A DNA stretch of 7,462 bases from Streptosporangiaceae bacterium (GCA_030040815.1 JASHSZ010000665.1:1-7462); one strand, 5' to 3'; positions 1 to 6,027 are shown, numbered from the stretch's first letter. Numbers and translations are program-made. The notes: generated by a model from the letters alone, not told the origin.

Positions 1-301
1 GATCCACGTAATTGGCGGTCGCTGCCTTGTCCTTAGCGATCTTCAGCCAGAGGTCATACATCTCCGGGGCCTGTTCACGCAGGGCTATTGCTTGCGTGAC
101 GGACGGGATATTGGGCTGCTGGCCGTGGACGTCGGGCACCTTGTCGCCGATCCGATCGGCCACCGCGTCGGCGATCTGCTGGGGCCCGGTCTGGTCGGGC
201 CGCTGGCCCTGGACGTCGGGCACCTTGTCGCCGATCCGATCGGCCACCGCGTCGGCGATCCGCTGGGGGTCTGCGTGGTCGGGCTGGCTTGGGGTGGTCA
301 T
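1..301 (-). CDS. Unknown protein with tandem 28-residue repeat (N-terminal part, runs off left edge)
   Basis: Reading the minus strand from an ATG at 301 gives 100 residues with no stop before the window edge. I do not recognise the family. It opens with a polar, Gln/Pro/Asp-rich stretch (MTTPSQPDHADPQ). Two near-identical 28-residue units follow, each built around IADAVADRIGDKVPDV, which looks like a short amphipathic helix followed by a Pro/Gln/Gly linker. The visible end (LREQAPEMYDLWLKIAKDKA) is charged and probably helical. There is no signal peptide or membrane segment in the visible part, though one could lie beyond the edge. The start is supported by a 4-bp ATGA overlap with the stop of the upstream gene, which implies translational coupling. 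A weak GGTGAG lies about 11 nt upstream. The partial gene and the near-identical repeat DNA limit what can be said of function. Confidence 0.72.
   Translation of the reverse strand, partial: MTTPSQPDHADPQRIADAVADRIGDKVPDVQGQRPDQTGPQQIADAVADRIGDKVPDVHGQQPNIPSVTQAIALREQAPEMYDLWLKIAKDKAATANYVD
119..286. repeat. Two-copy 84-bp in-frame tandem repeat
   Basis: Copy A is 119-202 and copy B is 203-286. A core of 51 nt is identical between them (126-176 and 210-260), and the rest of each unit differs at several positions. The period of 84 is divisible by three, so the gene at 1-301 gains exactly 28 residues. Identity at the DNA level, including third positions, points to a recent duplication or continuing homogenisation. 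Confidence 0.9.
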
Positions 302-555
302 CGAGCTAACGTCTCACCGCTCTCGGCACGTGCCGGGCCGGCCCCTTGCGGCCGGGCGGACATGATCGTGGCCATCGCCGCCGCGAACGGATCCTCCTCC
401 GGCGGCGAACTCGGCGGCATGACAGGCCGCATCCGCTGGTAGAGGGTCATTCCCGCCACGTCGAAGATGGCCGTAATCCCCATGACGGCGGAGAGGATCC
501 GGCGAGCTGACCTGTCCGTCGGCATGTAACGTTTTGTGCCCGCTCGACTACTCAC
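298..555 (-). CDS. Small single-pass membrane protein of unknown function
   Basis: 85 residues from a GTG at 555. A hydrophobic segment at about residues 20-38 (ILSAVMGITAIFDVAGMTL) follows a basic N-terminus (RSARR), so the short N-terminus probably faces the cytoplasm. After the helix come a Pro-rich stretch (RPVMPPSSPPEEDPF) and a helix-prone, Ala/Arg-rich tail. I do not recognise a family. The GTG at 555 has AAGGGG about 12 nt upstream, a rather long spacing. An ATG at 525 (residue 11) would give a 75-residue protein and still keep the membrane segment, but has no clear ribosome binding site. The stop overlaps the start of the next gene by 4 bp (ATGA), which is the main argument that both are real and made together. 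The pair is divergent from proS and shares the 165-bp gap with it. Confidence 0.68.
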   Translation of the reverse strand: MSSRAGTKRYMPTDRSARRILSAVMGITAIFDVAGMTLYQRMRPVMPPSSPPEEDPFAAAMATIMSARPQGAGPARAESGETLAR

Positions 556-652
556 TCAAACGAGTGACCCCTTCTATTCCCGGCAATTGGCGCTAACACG
601 GTCAGTCCCGGCGGGCACGGGAAACGAAATCGCCTGGGCTGGGCACTAGCCC

Positions 653-658
653 TAGACT
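653..658 (+). promoter_or_regulatory. proS: Possible -10 box for proS
   Basis: TAGACT fits the actinobacterial TANNNT -10 pattern and would start a transcript about 55 nt before the proS ATG. No convincing TTGAC-like -35 lies 16-19 nt upstream, so this is weak. The rest of 556-720, the gap between the divergent small-gene pair and proS, holds nothing else I can assign. Confidence 0.2.
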
Positions 659-720
659 TGCGGTCCACCGCCTGTATCCGGACGGTGTGATCTCCGGAAC
701 GATGAAGAGGCCATAGATCC

Positions 721-2445
721 ATGCGCTGGTCGCAGCTGCACATTCCCACCCTGCGCGAAGACCCGGCAGACGCCGAGGTGGCCAGCCACCGGCTGCTGTT
801 GCGGGCCGGGTTCATCCGCCAGCTGATGGCGGGCCACTACTCGATGCTGCCCCTGGGCATGCGGGTGCGGGCAAAGATTATCGACATCATCCGCCAGGAG
901 ATGAACGCGATCGGGGCGCAGGAGTTCCTGCTGCCGTGCATGCAGCCGGCCGAGATCTGGGAGCGGAGCGGCCGCCTCGGAACGGTTGACGTGATGTTCC
1001 GGCTGAAGGACCGCAAGGGCGCGGACTTGGTGCTCGGCTTCACCCACGAAGAAATCTTCACGACCGTGGCCGCCGAGCTTGCGTCCTACCGCGAGCTGCC
1101 GCAGTTCTGGTACCAGTTCCAGACCAAGTTCCGGGACGAGGCCCGGCCGAAGAGCGGTCTGCTACGGGTCCGCGAGTTCACCATGAAGGACTCCTACAGC
1201 TTCGACCTGGATGAGGCCGGGCTGGACAAGTCGTTCGACGCGCACCGCGGCGCCTACGAGCGGATCTTCGCCCGGCTGGCTATCCCGGCCTTCGCGGCCG
1301 AGGCCTCCAACGGGACCATGGGCGGCAGGGACTCACTGGAATTCGTGTGCCCGTCGGAGGCCGGGGAGGACCTAGTCGCGACGTGCCCCAACTGCGACTA
1401 CGCCGCGAACCTCGAGCGAGCGACGTCCGCGCTGCCCGACGTCGAGGATGGGCCTGGCCCGGCCGCGCCGGCCCGGCTTGACACACCCGGCGTGCGCACC
1501 ATCGAGGATCTGGCCACCGACTACGGCCTCGCGGCCGACCGCCAGATCAAGACGCTCGTGCAGGTCATCAACGGCAAGCTGACGCTCGTGCTGCTGCGTG
1601 GTGACCACCAGCTCCAGGACCAGAAGCTCGTCGATGCGATCGGGATCACCGACATCCGGCCGGCGCAGCCGGAGGAGATCCGGGCCGCCCTTGGCGCCCT
1701 GCCTGGCAGCCTCGGTGCCGTGGGTGTCACCGACCTGCCCGTCATCGCGGACTTCGCGCTGCGCGGCCGGCGCGACATGGCTACGGGCGCGAACACCGAC
1801 GACGTGCACCTCACCGGCGTCGATGTGGCCCGCGATATCGAGGTTGGCACGTGGGCGGACCTGCGCGGGGTGACCGCCGGTGAGCCGTGCCCGCGGTGCG
1901 GCGCGGCGCTGCAGCTCATCCGCGTGATCGAGGTGGGTCACATCTTCAAGCTCGGTCGCAAGTTCACCACGGCCCTGGGCGTCACGGTGCTCGGCCCGGA
2001 CGGGTCGGCGATCATCCCCATCATGGGCAGCTACGGCATCGGCGTGGAACGGGCCATGGCCGTGATCGCCCAGAAGCATCATGACGACGCGGGCCTGGTG
2101 TGGCCCGTTCAGGTGGCGCCCTTCGAGGTGACCGTGCTCACGCTGTCGGCCAAAGACCACGCTGTCGTGACCACTGCGGAGTCGATCTACGCAGAGTTGC
2201 GCGCGGCGGGCATGGAGGTCGTGATCGATGACCGCGACGAGCGGCCCGGCGTGAAGTTCAAGGACGCCGAGCTGACCGGGATACCGGTCCGTGTCAGCGT
2301 CGGCAGCCGCGATCTCGCGGAGGGCGTGGTCGAAGTGGTCAGCCGGCCGAGCGGACAGAAAGACCGCGTGCCAGTGGACCAGGTGGTTAAGCACGTGCGA
2401 GGCCAGCTCGCGTCGCCTCCCGCTAGCTGGCCGCCAGGGCGTTGA
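721..2445 (+). CDS. proS: Prolyl-tRNA synthetase, bacterial type with editing domain
   Basis: Charges tRNA-Pro with proline in the cytoplasm. The 574 residues match the length of bacterial ProRS. The class II catalytic core starts at MRWSQLHIPTLRE. It contains TxE-type motif THEE (108-111), motif 2 (FRDE 137-140 to REFTMKDSYSF 151-161) and motif 3 (GSYGIGVER, 436-444). Between motifs 2 and 3 lies the YbaK-like insertion domain (about 250-375) that hydrolyses mischarged Ala-tRNA-Pro. It keeps K277, D344 and H363, which align with the E. coli editing residues K279, D350 and H369, so editing should work. CxxC pairs at 222/225 and 390/393 flank the insertion. The HGTP anticodon-binding domain covers about 468-565. 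The ATG is preceded by AAGAGG (705-710), 10 nt away. It is a single gene converging on the 75-aa ORF, with 2 bp between stops. Confidence 0.97.
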   Translation: MRWSQLHIPTLREDPADAEVASHRLLLRAGFIRQLMAGHYSMLPLGMRVRAKIIDIIRQEMNAIGAQEFLLPCMQPAEIWERSGRLGTVDVMFRLKDRKGADLVLGFTHEEIFTTVAAELASYRELPQFWYQFQTKFRDEARPKSGLLRVREFTMKDSYSFDLDEAGLDKSFDAHRGAYERIFARLAIPAFAAEASNGTMGGRDSLEFVCPSEAGEDLVATCPNCDYAANLERATSALPDVEDGPGPAAPARLDTPGVRTIEDLATDYGLAADRQIKTLVQVINGKLTLVLLRGDHQLQDQKLVDAIGITDIRPAQPEEIRAALGALPGSLGAVGVTDLPVIADFALRGRRDMATGANTDDVHLTGVDVARDIEVGTWADLRGVTAGEPCPRCGAALQLIRVIEVGHIFKLGRKFTTALGVTVLGPDGSAIIPIMGSYGIGVERAMAVIAQKHHDDAGLVWPVQVAPFEVTVLTLSAKDHAVVTTAESIYAELRAAGMEVVIDDRDERPGVKFKDAELTGIPVRVSVGSRDLAEGVVEVVSRPSGQKDRVPVDQVVKHVRGQLASPPASWPPGR

Positions 2446-2447
2446 GG

Positions 2448-2675
2448 CTACGCGGCGCCCGCCACGAGCCGCATGCCCGCCGGGCCGTGGTAGGCCGCGT
2501 CGCGGCGGAACATCGGGTCGGCGGCATCGACGACGCGCTCGCGCTGGCTCGCCAGCTCGTCCCAGCCGGAACGGGCCGCGGCTGGGCGCGGCGAGCTACA
2601 TTCCGAATCGCCCGGCTGGACGACTCTCTCGTTCTGGCTTGACAGTTCCGCCCATCTGTCAGCACCGCTTGGCAT
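2448..2675 (-). CDS. Unrecognised 75-aa protein with an internal W-x-E-L-x-S-Q-x-E-R-V-V repeat
   Basis: 75 residues from ATG 2675, chosen because a perfect AGGAGG (2680-2685) lies 4 nt upstream. An in-frame GTG-type extension to 2825 would run through that binding site and reads as non-coding. Two copies of one motif are visible: W8-AELSSQNERVV-19 and W38-DELASQRERVV-49, identical at 9 of 12 positions. They are separated by a Ser/Pro-rich linker with the only cysteine (C26). The tail (DPMFRRDAAYHGPAGMRL) is distinct and basic. No membrane segment or signal peptide is seen, so it is probably cytoplasmic. I cannot assign a family; a small regulatory or peptide-precursor protein is possible but unproven. 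It lies downstream of the aminotransferase on the same strand (134-nt gap) and stops 2 bp from the proS stop, so transcripts from the two sides are likely to overlap. Confidence 0.66.
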   Translation of the reverse strand: MPSGADRWAELSSQNERVVQPGDSECSSPRPAAARSGWDELASQRERVVDAADPMFRRDAAYHGPAGMRLVAGAA

Positions 2676-2679
2676 CGAT

Positions 2680-2685
2680 CCTCCT
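2680..2685 (-). promoter_or_regulatory. Ribosome binding site deciding the start of the 75-aa gene
   Basis: A full AGGAGG on the minus strand, 4 nt before ATG 2675. It is the strongest Shine-Dalgarno in this part of the window and is the main evidence that the small ORF is translated from that ATG. Confidence 0.7.
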
Positions 2686-2809
2686 GTAAGGCCCGAGCCC
2701 GGCGATCGCCCCTGCTGCACCGCCCGACCCTTCCCCTCTAAGACACGCCTAAAGGGCAGTCTGGTTAGCACCGAGCCGGTTACAACTGCATAACTTCCGT
2801 GACACAGCG

Positions 2810-4264
2810 CTAGATCCTGGTCCACGCCTCCGTGAGCACGTGCCGGAGAATCTGCTCCATCTCGTCGAAGTGCTCCTGCGTGCAGATCAGCGGCGGCGAC
2901 AACTGGATGACCGGGTCGCCGCGGTCGTCGGCCCGGCAGACGAGGCCGGCGTCGAACAGCGCGTGGGACAGGAAGCCGCGCAGCAGCCGCTCGGACTCGT
3001 CGTCGTCGAACGTCTGCCTCGTCGCCTTGTCCTTGACCAGCTCGATGCCGTAGAAGTAGCCGTCTCCGCGCACGTCACCGACGATGGGCAGGTCAGCCAG
3101 CTTCTCGAGGGTGGAGCGGAACGCGCCCTCGTGCGAGCGGACGTTGCCGAGCAGGTCTTCCTTCTCGAACACGTCGAGGTTGGCCATCGCGACAGCGCAC
3201 GACACCGGATGCCCGGCGAAGGTTACGCCGTGCAGGAACGTGTGCTGCCCGTCCGCAGCGGTCTCGGCGCCATGGAACTGTCGATGATGCTCGTGCCCGC
3301 CGACCGCGCGATCGCGAAACGAGAACGGCTCCATCAGTCGGTCGGAAACTAGCATGCCGCCGAGCGGCGCGTAGCCGGACGTCACGCCCTTGGCGAAGGT
3401 GATGATGTCGGGCTGGTATCCGTACCGCTCGCAGCCGAAGTAGTACCCGAGCCGGCCGAACGCGCAGATGACCTCATCGGACACCAGCAGCACGCCGTAG
3501 CGGTCGCAGATCTCGCGCACTCGCGGGAAGTAGCCGGGTGGCGGCGGGAAGCAGCCGCCCGAGTTCTGGCACGGCTCCACGAAAACGGCTGCGATCGATT
3601 CGGGTCCCTCGCGCAGGATCGCCCGCTCGATCTCGTCCGCGGCCCACACGCCGAACGTGGTGATGTCGGCCGAGACGAACTCCGGTGCCCGGTAGAAGTT
3701 CGTGTTGGGCACCCGGACGCCGCCCGCCGGCAGCGGCTCGAACGGCTCTTTGATGCCGGGCAGGCCGGTGATCGCGAGCGCGCCCATCGACGTGCCGTGG
3801 TAGGCGATGGACCGGCTGAGCACCTTGTACCTAGTCGGCTGACCGATGCTGCGGAAGTACTGCTTGGCCAGCTTCCAGGCCGACTCGACCGCCTCGGAGC
3901 CGCTGGTCGTGAAGAAGACCCGGTTCAGCTCGCCAGGAGCCAGCGCAGCGAGCCGATCCGCCAGCGCTATCGCCTGCGGGTGCGCATACGACCAGAGCGG
4001 GAAGTAGGCGAGTTCGCTGGCCTGCCGCGCGCCCGCCTCGGCCACCTCGGTCCGGCCGTGCCCGATCTGGCTGACGAACAGACCCGCCAGCCCGTCCAGG
4101 TAGCGCTTGCCGTGCTGGTCGTAGACGTACGGGCCCTCGCCCCGGACGATCACGGGAACGTCGGCGTCGGCGTAGGACGACATCCTGGTGAAGTGCAGCC
4201 ACAGGTGGCGCTTCGCCTTCTCCTGCAGGGCTGCGATCTCGTTCGGTCCGTAAGGCGTGCTCAT
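2810..4264 (-). CDS. Class III PLP-dependent aminotransferase (aspartate aminotransferase family)
   Basis: Transfers an amino group, probably from an omega-amino acid or amine to a keto acid such as pyruvate; the exact substrate cannot be read from sequence. It has 484 residues, against about 455-460 for close actinobacterial relatives. Fold type I landmarks are GSEA (122-125), the YHG ring-stacking motif (155-157), SDEV with D263 for the pyridine nitrogen, PLP lysine K292 in FAKGVTSGY, and T348 in TFAGHP, which reaches the partner subunit's cofactor. Most of the extra length is one insertion between EPF (312-314) and TFLHG (342-346). It is rich in His and has fewer G/C third positions than its surroundings. 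ATG 4264 overlaps the stop of the Lrp-type regulator (ATGA) and has GGGGGA just upstream. The open frame continues far upstream to 5170, but that part crosses the regulator and is not coding. Homologues I recall lie near polyamine catabolism genes, so a polyamine-derived substrate is a guess. Confidence 0.94.
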   Translation of the reverse strand: MSTPYGPNEIAALQEKAKRHLWLHFTRMSSYADADVPVIVRGEGPYVYDQHGKRYLDGLAGLFVSQIGHGRTEVAEAGARQASELAYFPLWSYAHPQAIALADRLAALAPGELNRVFFTTSGSEAVESAWKLAKQYFRSIGQPTRYKVLSRSIAYHGTSMGALAITGLPGIKEPFEPLPAGGVRVPNTNFYRAPEFVSADITTFGVWAADEIERAILREGPESIAAVFVEPCQNSGGCFPPPPGYFPRVREICDRYGVLLVSDEVICAFGRLGYYFGCERYGYQPDIITFAKGVTSGYAPLGGMLVSDRLMEPFSFRDRAVGGHEHHRQFHGAETAADGQHTFLHGVTFAGHPVSCAVAMANLDVFEKEDLLGNVRSHEGAFRSTLEKLADLPIVGDVRGDGYFYGIELVKDKATRQTFDDDESERLLRGFLSHALFDAGLVCRADDRGDPVIQLSPPLICTQEHFDEMEQILRHVLTEAWTRI

Positions 4265-4782
4265 CTGGTCCCCCAGCTGTAGGTCTGCTTGGCAAGTTTC
4301 AGGTACACGAAGGTCTCGGTCGCCGTCACGCTCGGGATCGATCGCACCCGGCTGAGGATCTCCAGCAACTGGTCGTCGTTCTCGCAGACCACCTCGATCA
4401 GTAGGTCGAAGGAGCCCGCGGTAATGACGATGTAGTCGATCTCCTCCATGCCCGCCAGGTGCTCGGCGACCTGCTCCAGGTCGCCGCCGCAGCGAACGCC
4501 GATCATGGCCTGGCGCAGGAACCCCAGCGTTAGCGGGTCGGTCACGGCGACAATCTGCATGGCGCCGATGTCGATGAGGCGCTGGACACGCTGCCGGACC
4601 GCGGCCTCGGACAGGCCCACTGCCTGCCCGATCCTGGCGTAGGAGCGGCGGCCGTCGTGCTGGAGCTGCTCGATGATCCGCTTGGACAGATCGTCGAGGA
4701 CGACCCGCGTGTCGGCATCCCGGCCTAGCCGGGTGCGGCCTCGGCCAGCCGGGACCAGCGGAACCGCTGGCGTGTGCGCCAT
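4261..4782 (-). CDS. Lrp/AsnC family transcriptional regulator
   Basis: 173 residues. An N-terminal winged helix-turn-helix (about 32-74: LDDLSKRIIEQL, then SEAAVRQRVQRL as recognition helix) is followed by an alpha-beta RAM effector and oligomerisation domain (about 92-165), with the ligand-site motif GSFDLLIEV (123-131). The first 28 residues are a Pro/Arg/Gly-rich, probably disordered extension, longer than in classic Lrp. ATG 4782 is chosen because AAGGAGG (4790-4796) lies 7 nt upstream. An ATG 30 nt further upstream would have that site inside the coding sequence. The stop overlaps the aminotransferase start, so regulator and enzyme are co-translated. As is usual for such pairs, it probably senses an amino acid or amine handled by the enzyme and controls its own operon. 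The dyad at 4829-4843 is the likely site. Confidence 0.94.
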   Translation of the reverse strand: MAHTPAVPLVPAGRGRTRLGRDADTRVVLDDLSKRIIEQLQHDGRRSYARIGQAVGLSEAAVRQRVQRLIDIGAMQIVAVTDPLTLGFLRQAMIGVRCGGDLEQVAEHLAGMEEIDYIVITAGSFDLLIEVVCENDDQLLEILSRVRSIPSVTATETFVYLKLAKQTYSWGTR

Positions 4783-4789
4783 GCCGCAG

Positions 4790-4796
4790 CCTCCTT
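4790..4796 (-). promoter_or_regulatory. Ribosome binding site of the Lrp-type regulator
   Basis: AAGGAGG on the minus strand, 7 nt before ATG 4782. It fixes the start at 4782 rather than at the upstream in-frame ATG at 4812. Confidence 0.75.
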
Positions 4797-4828
4797 GCTC
4801 CCATGCAGCCATACAAAACCGGCAGTGT

Positions 4829-4843
4829 CAACTGATTTAGTTG
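4829..4843. promoter_or_regulatory. Candidate Lrp-type operator (15-bp dyad)
   Basis: CAACTGATTTAGTTG is a dyad with 5-bp perfect arms around an A/T-rich centre, in otherwise GC-rich DNA. It sits 47 bp upstream of the regulator start. A length of 15 bp with an A/T centre is the typical architecture of Lrp/AsnC sites. On the minus strand a TTGACA (4826-4831) overlaps one arm and could be a -35 box, though I see no good -10 at the right distance. Autoregulation is inferred, not shown. Confidence 0.45.
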
Positions 4844-5011
4844 GCTAAGACCCAGATTCGTGCGGATTCCCTTGCAGGTTACCCGTTGAGATGTCCAGGC
4901 CGTAGCTGGGGGTTCGCTGCCTGGCCCTGCTCGCCGGCGGCGAATCGCCGCGGATCGGCGGGGGACCCCGGCGTAGCGTGTGGCTGCCCGGATCGGGGGG
5001 ACAGGTGACGG

Positions 5012-5209
5012 ATTGAGCTCGCGACCTACCACTCGTGGGCGCTGGCACTGCTGATCGACATCAGCGGGCTGGTCATGATCATCCTTGGCCGGCCAGACGA
5101 CGTGGGGACCGCGGCGATCACCACGGCCGGGCTGATCGCCGTCGCCCTGGCGAGGGTGACCCCGCAGCATGCCTCGCAGCAGCCGATCCTCAGGCTTGCC
5201 GACACCTGA
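5012..5209 (+). CDS. Small two-helix membrane protein without a normal start codon (possible frameshift)
   Basis: This frame reads 65 codons to TGA 5207-5209, with G or C at the third position in all but six of them, which is strong coding bias. The product has two hydrophobic stretches, WALALLIDISGLVMIILG (about residues 9-26) and TAAITTAGLIAVALA (about 33-47), joined by RPDDVG, and a polar tail. No ATG, GTG or TTG precedes the first helix: the frame is closed by TGA at 5006-5008 and opens with ATT at 5012. A GTG at 5005, well placed behind GGGGGG (4995-5000), is in another frame and meets TGA after three codons. Either ATT is the start, or one base was gained or lost near 5011-5014 and the gene is broken. 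It is divergent from the Lrp-type regulator. I do not recognise a family. Confidence 0.45.
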   Translation: MELATYHSWALALLIDISGLVMIILGRPDDVGTAAITTAGLIAVALARVTPQHASQQPILRLADT

Positions 5210-5315
5210 TCGGCGTGGTCGTGGGGAGCCGCGGCCGGCTAGCTAGTCCGGGCGGCGCGGCACACGGCGTCCTGACAATCCCGCCCGAGGCCGGCGTGAC
5301 AAGGGTCATAGTGTC

Positions 5316-5346
5316 CGCCCGGATGGATGGCTCCGGGTTCCGGGCG
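5316..5346 (+). repeat. 8-bp perfect inverted repeat with alternative inner pairing
   Basis: CGCCCGGA (5316-5323) pairs with TCCGGGCG (5339-5346) across 15 nt. The left arm could instead pair through CCCGGA with TCCGGG at 5332-5337, so two exclusive hairpins are possible. It could be a leader element, or a terminator for the short ORF ending at 5209, although no T-run follows. Confidence 0.4.
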
Positions 5347-5399
5347 ATGTTGTAACTCCCGTAGCAGTTAGCGCCACGCTGTCCCGCACCTGTCCACGA

Positions 5400-5419
5400 C
5401 CATGCCTGGCGCGGCATGG
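5400..5419 (+). repeat. 7-bp perfect hairpin in the leader
   Basis: CCATGCC (5400-5406) and GGCATGG (5413-5419) form a 7-bp stem with a 6-nt loop, about 80 nt before the start of the lysozyme-like gene. No T-run follows, so it is unlikely to be a simple terminator. Confidence 0.4.
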
Positions 5420-5482
5420 CAGAGCGACGCCACGTCCAACACTGCTCATCGCGCACGCCGCGAAGCGCTGAGGGCGGGCAAA

Positions 5483-5498
5483 GGAAAGCAACGCTTCC
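5483..5498 (+). promoter_or_regulatory. Hairpin covering the ribosome binding site of the lysozyme-like gene
   Basis: GGAAAGC (5483-5489) can pair with GCTTCC (5493-5498) across a 3-nt AAC loop with one bulged A. The left arm contains the only purine-rich Shine-Dalgarno candidate (AAAGGA) and the right arm ends 1 nt before ATG 5500. If formed, it would hide the binding site and lower translation. That effect is an inference from pairing alone. Confidence 0.35.
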
Positions 5499-5499
5499 C

Positions 5500-6009
5500 A
5501 TGAAACTCACCCCCATCGCAGCAGCAGCGCTCATCCCGTCCACCGTCGCGGGCATCGCGTTCAGCATCATGCCGTTTGTCAACGGGTCATCCGCGGCGGC
5601 GCTGACCGCGCACGCCACGGCGCACCCCGCGCATACGGTCAGCCACCTCCGGCCGTCGGCGCACCGTTCGGTCAAGCACACGACGGCCACGACCGTGGCG
5701 AAGCCCGCCACCACCGCGACGCAGCCGCCGGGCAGCCAGTCGGGGTCCGGCGGCGGCCAGGCCGCCACCACGAGCAGCCAGCCGCTCACGACCGGCATGT
5801 CGGCGTTCGAGCAGTGCGTCGCGTGGCGGGAAAGCAGCGACACGCCGACAGACCCCGACGGCCTGTTCGGCATCCTGCCGTCGGTGTGGGCGCAGCTGGG
5901 CTACTCAGGCACCGCGGGCCAGGCGTCGGTTGCGCAGCAGGAAGCGGCGTTCAACCAGCTGTACGCCCAGTACGGCGCGCAGCCCTGGGCCCCGAATGAT
6001 GGGTGCTGA
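5500..6009 (+). CDS. Secreted lysozyme/transglycosylase-like cell-wall protein
   Basis: 169 residues, predicted to be exported and to cut peptidoglycan. A signal peptide covers about 1-34 (MKLTPIAAAALIPSTVAGIA, then SSAAA). A low-complexity Ser/Thr/Pro/His/Gln linker follows (about 38-98). The C-terminal lysozyme-fold domain (about 100-169) starts with AFEQCVAWRES and has GLFGILPSVWAQLGY (121-135), SVAQQEAAF and a final WAPNDGC. E111 is the likely catalytic glutamate; C106 and C169 can form the disulfide usual in this actinobacterial group, which resembles Rpf-type and transglycosylase-like domains. ATG 5500 is preferred to an upstream in-frame ATG at 5416 because the signal peptide begins there. 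The ribosome binding site is weak and lies in a potential hairpin. Ribokinase follows after 18 nt. Whether it acts as a resuscitation factor or simply a hydrolase cannot be told. Confidence 0.87.
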   Translation: MKLTPIAAAALIPSTVAGIAFSIMPFVNGSSAAALTAHATAHPAHTVSHLRPSAHRSVKHTTATTVAKPATTATQPPGSQSGSGGGQAATTSSQPLTTGMSAFEQCVAWRESSDTPTDPDGLFGILPSVWAQLGYSGTAGQASVAQQEAAFNQLYAQYGAQPWAPNDGC

Positions 6010-6027
6010 GCCACTAGGGTGACCACC

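Larger units (their letters stand above)
5210..5499 (+). other. 290-nt gene-free leader with several inverted repeats
   Basis: No ORF here looks coding; the frames that cross it are shadows of neighbours. It contains the inverted repeats at 5316-5346, 5353-5370 (TAACT/AGTTA), 5400-5419 and 5483-5498, all upstream of the secreted lysozyme-like gene. Actinobacterial cell-wall hydrolase genes often have a c-di-AMP (ydaO) riboswitch at this position, but I looked for its conserved segments and did not find them. No clear promoter could be placed. Confidence 0.4.

Noticed and set aside
552..815. Minus-strand 87-aa ORF whose stop overlaps the GTG at 555 (GTGA)
   Set aside because: The overlap is suggestive, but its residue composition looks random and nearly 100 bp lies antisense to the start of proS.
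1372..2394. Minus-strand 340-aa ORF inside proS
   Set aside because: It is an antisense shadow created by high GC; its protein is His/Arg/Ala-rich with no recognisable fold, while the proS frame is unambiguous.
2701..2710. Perfect 10-bp palindrome GGCGATCGCC upstream of the 75-aa gene
   Set aside because: It is a common GC-rich palindrome with no second copy nearby or link to a promoter.
4265..5170. Upstream extension of the aminotransferase reading frame to 5170
   Set aside because: It crosses the whole Lrp-type gene in another frame and encodes Arg/Pro-rich low-complexity sequence; the aminotransferase begins at ATG 4264.
5270..5499. c-di-AMP (ydaO) riboswitch before the lysozyme-like gene
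   Set aside because: This was expected from gene type, but the conserved GGGGTGAAT and CCGAACCCG-type segments could not be found on either strand.
5190..5873. Minus-strand 227-aa ORF with apparently hydrophobic stretches
   Set aside because: It is antisense to the signal peptide and linker of the lysozyme-like gene; the Val/Ala/Cys runs mirror its repetitive codons.
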